Shown one piece after another: positions 57,486-64,000 of a DNA stretch of 64,000 nucleotides (its first letter is position 1; the number at the start of each line of letters is the position of its first letter). The stretch spans positions 4,363,187 through 4,427,186 of the forward strand of contig LSYV01000003.1 in the NCBI GenBank assembly GCA_001584585.1. Direction: 5' to 3'. The notes below the pieces were generated by a model. The model was not told the DNA's origin, did no database searches, and saw only the letters and a program-made list of their open reading frames with translations. Origin of the DNA: Gonium pectorale. Lineage: Eukaryota > Chlorophyta > Chlorophyceae > Chlamydomonadales > Volvocaceae. The position numbers were made by a program, and so were the translations under genes.

Positions 57486-59375
57486 ATGCTGTCAGTCAGA
57501 CAATTGAACGCGAAAATGAAGCGAGTTGCGTTGCTGAAGCCGTCCGGCGCGATTCCCGACGCGCGGTTGCAGACCTTGTGGTGTCATGGCTGGCAGGCTT
57601 GCCTCACAGTCGCTCCTCTTTGCACTGTCGTCGCAGCTCCGTCGACCTTGCTGCGGGTAGTGTATCGGCCCCCAAAAGATGTCCTCAAATGGGTGTCGCC
57701 GAAACCCGGGCTGCTCCGAGTATTCTCCAGCAGCTCAATTATGGAGGTCTTCAAACGTGCGGAAGAGCTCTTCGCGTCGCAACTTGCGGGTGGTGAGCAG
57801 GGTTGCCGGGAGCTGCGTGTTCGCCACTTGCCACGCTCGCCTTGTCGCCACTCAACTTTGCTCACCGCTGCCTCCACTTGTCCCGCAGCCGCGGCCGACT
57901 GGCAGCTCTACACCCTAGAGCTCCAGGGCAACATTATCTTCAGCCGGGACCACGATTCTGGACCGGATGGGGCTCACCTGAACGCCTTCGAGCTGCTGCA
58001 CCGAGCCGGAGAGGCCGAGGTCATTACCGCCGGCGTGCGGTCCACCGCCAAAGGCCCCGTGGCGATGCACGTTGGGTTACGGGGCAACGCCGCGGGCCCA
58101 TGCCTCGTGCGGCTGTACCTGACCGGGCCCACGCTGGGAGCCGCCGGCGCCACAGTGGGAGACCTGGCCGCTGCTGGCGTCCACAAGATGCGAAGCAAGT
58201 GGGTTGGCACGGCGCGGCGTGCACGGTGTTGTGCGCGGTATGGCGTGGGGATGCTTACGCCATCGCTGACCTGTCAGTGCGCACAGCGCCGGCTTGTATG
58301 GCGCAATCATGGTTTGCGTGTGGCTGCCGCAAGCGGCAGCTCCATCCATGTTCTGGTCCTTTCTTGTCACACGCGCCAACCTGTCCGCCCTCCCTCCCGC
58401 AGATTCCATGCCGTGAAGGAGCGAGGCGCTCTGGCGGCATTCCTCCTGGACCTGCGACACGGGGAGCACGTGCGGCTGAGCCTGAGCGACGCCATATCCG
58501 ACGCGCTGCGGCCCGGCAACGCAATCTTCCTAGAGGGCGTCAGCTGCTCGGGTGAGCTGCAGCACGGCAACAGTGCCCGGACATATTGCAGTGGGGGGTT
58601 GTCTAGGGCGGGGCCGGGCCTGCACTTCCTTTCGCGCCACCGGCAGGCAGGCAGGCAGGCAGGCAGATGCACCTGTGTCTGCGATCCTGCGGCTTGCGGT
58701 GCGGTGTCCCTCCGCCTGCCAAGCACGTACCGCCGGTCCGACACCGCAGGTCTTGCCCGGTCGGCGGACGGTTCGGTGGGCCGGCTCGTGGCCGAGCCCG
58801 TGGCCGTCAAGGGCCTCTCGTCACCACCACTGCCGGCAGACACCTCGAGCAGTTGCACCAGCATGTCGGTCACCTTCATGTCCGAAGCCGACAGCAGCAG
58901 CAGCAGCCTCAAAGCCGCATCCTTCCCTGCCGCCGGCGAGCCCTCGTCGAGCGCTTTGGACGCGGCCCTGACGGCAACTGCCACTGAGGCCGCCGCTGCG
59001 GCCGCCGCCGACCCCGCGGCCGCAGCCGCCAAGCAGCGCATGAGCAACGACGGCCGCCGTACAGAGCCCTCGCCGTCGTTCCTGGTCGCGTCGCTGGCGG
59101 CGGCCGGCAGCCCCGGCGCCGCCATCGCCTCAACCATGGCACCATGTGGCAGCCGCAGCGACGGGGCATCGGACACAGCGTGGCCGCTGCGCGTCTCGCT
59201 GCGCGCGTCCACGTCTGCTGTTGTGGCGCAAAGCCCCTCGTCAGGCCGCTTGGCCGACTGGTCCCGACCGGAGTCGCTCACGGGGCTGACGTTCGTTCCG
59301 GCCAAAAGCCTCCGACGCGACGTGCCGCTTACGTCGCGAAGCCCTCTCGGGGCGTCTAGTCGACTGGGCGGTTGA
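57486..59375 (+). CDS. Unrecognised protein, 463 aa (or 378 aa from a later ATG), 4 exons
   Basis: Exons: 57486-57792, 57889-58198, 58403-58551, 58750-59375 (1,392 nt, phases consistent). I do not recognise the family. The middle (~103-256) looks like a compact beta-rich domain: 'DWQLYTLELQGNIIF', 'GEAEVITAGVRST', 'VAMHVGLRGNAAGPCLVRLY', 'FHAVKERGALAAFLLDLRHG' and 'AIFLEGVSC'. The C-terminal ~205 residues are Ala/Ser-rich and disordered. Two starts are in frame: ATG 57486, which adds 85 residues of uncertain character, and ATG 57741 (MEVFKRAEELFASQL), which I find more protein-like. There is no clear signal peptide or membrane helix after the second start. Intron 3 carries a (GGCA)n microsatellite. 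It is divergent from the DUF3638 gene. Confidence 0.6.
   Translation: MLSVRQLNAKMKRVALLKPSGAIPDARLQTLWCHGWQACLTVAPLCTVVAAPSTLLRVVYRPPKDVLKWVSPKPGLLRVFSSSSIMEVFKRAEELFASQLAGGEQGCRELRVRHLPRSPCRHSTLLTAASTCPAAAADWQLYTLELQGNIIFSRDHDSGPDGAHLNAFELLHRAGEAEVITAGVRSTAKGPVAMHVGLRGNAAGPCLVRLYLTGPTLGAAGATVGDLAAAGVHKMRSKWVGTARRARCCARYGVGMLTPSLTCQCAQRRLVWRNHGLRVAAASGSSIHVLVLSCHTRQPVRPPSRRFHAVKERGALAAFLLDLRHGEHVRLSLSDAISDALRPGNAIFLEGVSCSGELQHGNSARTYCSGGLSRAGPGLHFLSRHRQAGRQAGRCTCVCDPAACGAVSLRLPSTYRRSDTAGLARSADGSVGRLVAEPVAVKGLSSPPLPADTSSSCTSMSVTFMSEADSSSSSLKAASFPAAGEPSSSALDAALTATATEAAAAAAADPAAAAAKQRMSNDGRRTEPSPSFLVASLAAAGSPGAAIASTMAPCGSRSDGASDTAWPLRVSLRASTSAVVAQSPSSGRLADWSRPESLTGLTFVPAKSLRRDVPLTSRSPLGASSRLGG
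58643..58666. repeat. (GGCA)n microsatellite
   Basis: About six GGCA units in intron 3 of the 57486 gene. Confidence 0.85.
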
Positions 59376-61146
59376 GCCGAGCAATTGCGTGTGTTCGGTC
59401 TTCTGATACGTGTGGGAGCCCGGGATACGGTAGTAAGGCTACGTATGTCGCAGGCTGATGCGGAATGCCCACCATATGCTGAAGCACTGTGCTCGGATGG
59501 GGATAGCAATAAGATTGCTGCGTCACGCGCTTACAGTCGCTGCGGAATGTTATAACAAATGATGCGTGTGCACGTGTTGCAGTTGCCCCTGGGCGAGCCC
59601 CCGCCAGGTGCCCTTGTCTTTCGCTGTTGATGGACTAATCGTTCGGTGCTCTTTAGCTACTAGTAGTATGAGTGTCAGTGATGAGCCCGGGGAGAGGGCT
59701 GCATTAATCCCGGGCGTGATTCATTATTGCCGACGGGCACTGCCCTGTTCCTTTGCCCTTTCGCAATAAGCGGCTCGCCGCATCGTGCGTACTGAGTACG
59801 GTGCTAGGAGGTATCCTCCGAAGGTACACTTTAACGGATGGAGGCGCCAATAATGCCGGGATGGAGGCCCGTGCCGTGTCGCATGCAGGGACTCGCGGAC
59901 GTGTTTGGTTGTCAACGCACCTCGTGAATATAGAAGGTCGTGTGCGATGCGTCTAAACTATAGAAACCCATGTATGGGCTTTTTGCCAGGAGCTCCCACG
60001 GCCCTGTCACTGAGCTGGGTCCATTCTTGTGCCCCTTGCTTTGGGTATATACCGGCGGTGAGTTGATACCCAAGTATTCTTTTGCGGTCTGCGCTCTCGA
60101 CCTATTGGGAGGGAGGCGCTCTGCGTCTACATACACGGTACTGTCTTCCCGTGTGCCAGTGTGAGTGTGTCAAATCCTATCAGACTTCGAACTACTGGTG
60201 CGTTGTGGGGCGCACGGCCTGGTCGTACTGCAAGTGCGTGCCAAGCACCCGCCCGCCCTCGGGTGTCGCGCCTTCGGGTGTGTATGGCCGTAGAGGCGGG
60301 CTCCGACTTTCTCTGCAGATTTCTCTTTTTTCACTAGGCACAAACCAAGAGCAGGGTGCGTACAGTATTGATGGCCGATAGCCTCATGGGCTTTTTTTTG
60401 TGCCGCCGCTGGTAGCGGCCGCAGTACATGTGGCGTCTTGAGTACTTTAGGTAGCTGCCCTGACGGACCACCCTTATCTGCTGTTCGGCAGGCGTCTACG
60501 TCGGCAGTTTCTGTTCCTTTGTGGTTCCACGTTGCTCTGGGAGGCGGTAGTGTAGGGTAGCGGTCCTACTGTACCTCGTCGAGCAAATGCCAGCCCTCGG
60601 CAATTTCCCCGAGATTGAATGTATTTGTAGAGAAATGAAGAGGGCGACCCAAGGAGGTGGCGAGGACAGGCGGCGTCTCGTGCGAGGCACGGATGTCCGG
60701 GGGGCTGCAAATTTAGCTTGTAGCTGGGTGTTTACGAGCTGGGTGTGGGCAGTTTGCATATGCTCTGGGGTACGACATGGCTTGTGCGTGTGCGGCAATG
60801 CCCGGCCTAGGTGGCCTGGTGCAACCTGTGCTTCGCCTGGCTTGCTGCGCCCCTAGCCCTGATGTTTGCAAGTTTCCATGGCCGGCCATGTGTCACCCCA
60901 CGACGCCCCAAGTATGTCTTCTTGGACGCTCAGGCTTGCGAAGGCATGCACCCTTCAAGCTCTCCAAGTGGTAGGGGCGTTTCTGGCTCTCTGCTAACCT
61001 CTGTTCAGGGGCGTGCGGCACGCCGTTGACAGGTAGTACGGCGCCAACGAACGTATTGACTCGTCGCGATGGCCAATCACCGCTAAGCCTAGCCAAGCCA
61101 ACTGGATGAAGTTCGATTTATCTGCAGTGTCGGTTGATTAAGCGCT
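59376..61146. other. Intergenic with one dispersed repeat, no gene seen
   Basis: 1.77 kb between the unrecognised gene and RRP6. It includes a full copy of the 60-bp repeat at 60271-60332. No exon with splice logic was found. Confidence 0.5.
60271..60332 (+). repeat. Dispersed 60-bp repeat, intergenic copy
   Basis: Differs from the reference copy at 46089-46148 by a handful of substitutions (for example GGGTGTGTATGG for GGGCGTGTATGG) and ends with the identical 'CTGCAGATTTCTCTTTTTT'. Confidence 0.88.
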
Positions 61147-64000
61147 ATGGCGGCACGACCGCCGGAAACACCTCTGTCGGCTTTGATAAAGAAATTAGAT
61201 AATGCAGCAGAGGCTGTTTTAGAGGTCAAGCTGCCGGAGGGTGGCGAGCACTATGTAAGCAATGCGCGCAACGGAAGGCGGCGCCAGGGTTTCCTATGAG
61301 CATACTTACCCTCACTCCTCTTCTGCGCATTACAGTACTACAACAGCTTCTCGGCGTACAGCGAGCCGCTGCGGGAAGGGGTCGCATCCGTGCAGCAGAT
61401 GCTAGCAACCTGCGAGGTATGCCCAGGACAGACGCCTTTTTGCTCAGGGTTTCGGCCCCTACTGCATCATCGGCGCGCTATACCCGCCCTTGGTCGCTGT
61501 ATCCCCCGACTTTCCCTACTTTTTACGTTACTCCTATCCCGGCTCTCGGCACCAGCCCCCCTCCCCCTCCCCTGCCCCTCCCCCACCTCTTCAATCCCAG
61601 CCTGGTTGTCCTGGTACTGCATCCACCTCACCACCTCTCCTTCACCCTTGCCCGCAGGGCATGGTGCGCTCCCGCCGGCAGGCGGCTCCCGACTTCACGG
61701 ACGCCGAGGAGGTGGCCGAGTGGACGAGCAGCCTGCTGGATGACACCCTGGAGAGGCTCGATGCGGCGCTGGATGCGGAGCGGGCGGCAGCGCGGGGCCG
61801 GGAGCGGGCCCGGGAGGCGGGCGCGGGCGGGCAGGACGCGGCGGCAGCAGGCGGCGCGCTGGACGATGTGGCACTGATGGCGAATCTGCCGTCGTTCGGT
61901 GAGCTGCGTGTGCTGTCTCCCCGGCCGGCCTCCCCGGCCTGGGGATGGCACGGGAGGTGGGATGGGGAAAGGTTACAAGTCACGCACGTTCCGTGGGGTG
62001 GTGTGCCCATAACACAACGGGTGCTGTGACGAGAGGCCAACGGGTGGTGTGACCATAACCCAGCAGGATTGTGCCCATGCGTGCACCGGTGCAGCCATCC
62101 CCCCACTGAGCCGCTGGACCTCTTCTCCCCTCGCCTCCCCCCTCCCCACCCGGGCCCCCAGGCGGCACGGCTGTGCGCGCCACCCGGCACCGCGGCCCGG
62201 TGCGCCACGCCGCGGCGCTGGCCCGCCCGCAGGACGGCTTCGCGCCGCCGCCCGACAACCAGCCCGACGTGCCCTTCCGGCCGCGGGTGGACCATCTTGC
62301 GGGCCTCACTGCGGCGCCACTGGACCCGCGCGACTACGAGGCAGTCCCGGGCGCACGTGGGTTGGGTCGGGTGGACCCGGGGGGGGGGGGACGCGTTGGG
62401 CGGACCCGGGGGGGGGGTGAAAGGAGCAAACGGTTCACCTTGAACGCACTGGCGTCCACATGAAGGCTCCCGTCCGGCGGCCAAGCCACTCTTGCCTTCG
62501 GTTCGCCGGCTCCGGGAGGGTGTCAGCGTTCCGAGGCGCAGGCAGCCGCCAGGCATTCGCGCCCTGGGCGTCGTCGTCCGTATTCGTTGGCGATGTCGGG
62601 TGGCGCTAGATAAACTCGTCTAGGTTAAGGTCGTAGTAGAAGTGGTGTGTGCGTGCATGGACGTAGGCAGCCCGGCCCAGCCCCGCCCCCGACGGGGGGC
62701 GGGCGGGGGTCGGGGCGGCTGTGAGGTCGGACTCTGGGGCGGGCCTGGCACCGCTGGTGTGTTGGGCGGGGGCTCACGGCGACATGGGTGGATGGGTGTA
62801 CGGCACCTCGGGTGAAGCCTGCGGGTCCCGGGCACGGCAACTGAGCTGCCCAAGCCCGATAGATCGGGTGACGAAAGAGCGTGTATAATGCGCGGTTGCT
62901 TATGCGGTGTCTGAAGCCCGCGCTCCGCCCCGTCTTACCGCAGCCGAGGCCTACCCACACCCATTCCGCGCCGAGCTGGATGCGCTGTCGTACACGCCCC
63001 AGCAGCTGTCGCCGCCCGACCCGCCGCGCCCGCCGCCGCCGCCGCCCGACGCGTCCCCGCCGCCCGTGTGGGTGGACACCCCGGAGGCGCTGGCGGCCCT
63101 GGCTGCCGACCTGGCAGAAGTGCAGGACGTTGCGCTGGACCTGGAGGCACACAGCTTCAGGTGGGGAATGGGGCCAGCGATTCGGCGGTCAGAGGCATGA
63201 TGGTCCAGGTGGGGGTCGGCTGTTGACCGTGTCCCGGGCATCATTCCGTGGTTACGGGGCCGGCCCGGGATTAGTAGACTGGGATTGAACTTTGTGATGT
63301 GCGCTGCGGAGTCTTTTGCCTATAACCACTTCTGCCGCGCTGTACCGGCGCACGGGGGCGCATATCCGGCCAGACGCCCTTCTTCCCAACCACGCACCTC
63401 TCGCTCCCTCCCTCCTCCCCCCCTCCAGGTCCTTCCAGGGCGTTCACGTGCCTGATGCAGATCTCCACCCGCACCACCGACTACGTGGTGGACGCGCTGG
63501 TGCTCCGGAGCCAGCTCGGGCCGGCCCTGGCGCGCGTGTTCGCCGACCCGCAGGTCGTCAAGGTGCGGCGGCCAGCATGCCGGCGTCCTAAACCCGGGGG
63601 GGGGGGGGGTTGCACGCTGCCCGGAGACATTGGCGGCAGTGGTGATTCTTCCCACCAACACCCCCACCTCGGTCCTGTGCCACCCCGCGTCCCCGCCACT
63701 TGCCACCCCGGCTGCTGTTGCCGCTATCCTGGGCCCCGCGCTGTCGCCTCCTGTTCCGCCCCGCCCCATCTCGTCCCTCCCCGTCTATTCCTATCTATCC
63801 CGCCCCGCCCCCTAATGCTCCTTCCCCTCCCCATCAGCTTTTGCCCACGGACTGAGTACATCCCCTCCCCTCTCCCACCCCGCCATGCCCCCTCGTGGCC
63901 AGGTGCTCCACGGTGCCGACGGCGACGTGGAGTGGCTGCAGCGCGACTTTGGTCTGTTCCTGGTCAACATGTTCGACACGGGGCAGGCGGCCCGCGTGCT
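61147..64000 (+). CDS. RRP6: Exosome 3'-5' exonuclease RRP6/EXOSC10, 5' part, truncated by window end
   Basis: A nuclear-exosome DEDD-type exoribonuclease for rRNA, snoRNA and aberrant transcripts. Exons: 61147-61254, 61336-61416, 61658-61898, 62162-62356, 62944-63160, 63429-63562, 63903 to the window end. The N-terminus carries the PMC2NT-like region ('[20 protein letters not shown]', residue ~37 onward). '[21 protein letters not shown]' matches the family linker. The exonuclease begins '[15 protein letters not shown]' with the D-x-E of motif I. '[18 protein letters not shown]' and '[18 protein letters not shown]' (motif II Asp) follow, and the window ends after '[12 protein letters not shown]'. 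Exon 6 is out of frame by one extra base between 'SFQG' and 'FTCLMQ' (see findings). A second acceptor 10 nt downstream (exon start 63439) restores frame but removes conserved residues. The donor of exon 4 is the least certain boundary. Confidence 0.92.

Noticed and set aside
1..64000. CRISPR arrays, bacterial operons, tRNA or rRNA genes, viral genes
   Set aside because: No regularly spaced repeats, no Shine-Dalgarno-led operons, no cloverleaf or rRNA signature and no viral hallmark genes were noticed. Gene structure is eukaryotic throughout.

Overview
This is nuclear DNA of a eukaryote, most likely a volvocine green alga (Chlamydomonas/Gonium/Tetrabaena type). The reasons are high GC, many short exons split by 50-1000 nt GT-AG introns, Ala/Gly/Pro/Ser-rich low-complexity coding segments, candidate TGTAA poly(A) signals, and a gene set for mitochondrion, plastid and (possibly) cilium. 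I could not verify the species. There are two assembly gaps (10608-11547 and 51582-51811). All gene models were built by hand from splice sites with reading phase checked at each junction. Complete models have CDS lengths divisible by three.

Layout, left to right. 1290-3561 (-): predicted plastid multi-pass membrane protein. 3881-5349 (+): unrecognised 285-aa protein, head-to-head with the first. 5987-8865 (+): long-chain trans-prenyl (solanesyl-type) diphosphate synthase. 9785-15316 (+): auxilin-like J-domain protein, with the first gap in an intron. 16433-19010 (-): mitochondrial Tim44/mL45-like domain protein. 19338-22456 (+): NAD-dependent glycerol-3-phosphate dehydrogenase. 23973-24380 (-): complex I subunit NDUFS5. 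24637-25974 (+): Mediator subunit MED11. 27332-29793 (-): unrecognised protein, 5' end unresolved. 30315-34308 (+): 920-aa largely disordered protein with RPxSA-type repeats. 35063-39919 (+): ZIFL-type major facilitator transporter with a loop of about 475 residues inserted. 41361-55944 (-): giant DUF3638/DUF3645 P-loop protein of more than 3,000 aa. 57486-59375 (+): unrecognised protein. 61147-64000 (+): RRP6/EXOSC10 exosome exonuclease, cut by the window end.

The genes do not form one pathway. They are ordinary single-gene eukaryotic units. The arrangement is notable: three tight divergent pairs share short upstream regions (3562-3880, 19011-19337, 24381-24636), while others converge tail-to-tail with candidate poly(A) signals in separate positions. 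Introns and intergenic DNA carry at least three dispersed short repeat families, several microsatellites and a collapsed minisatellite.

The most interesting items are: (1) the DUF3638/DUF3645 giant, whose conserved motifs read like a SecA-like SF2 ATPase core; (2) the Cys cluster plus acidic run in the inserted loop of the ZIFL transporter; (3) an apparent one-base insertion in the RRP6 exonuclease exon; (4) a possible GA-AG intron in the DUF3638 gene; (5) the dispersed intron-enriched 60-bp repeat family.
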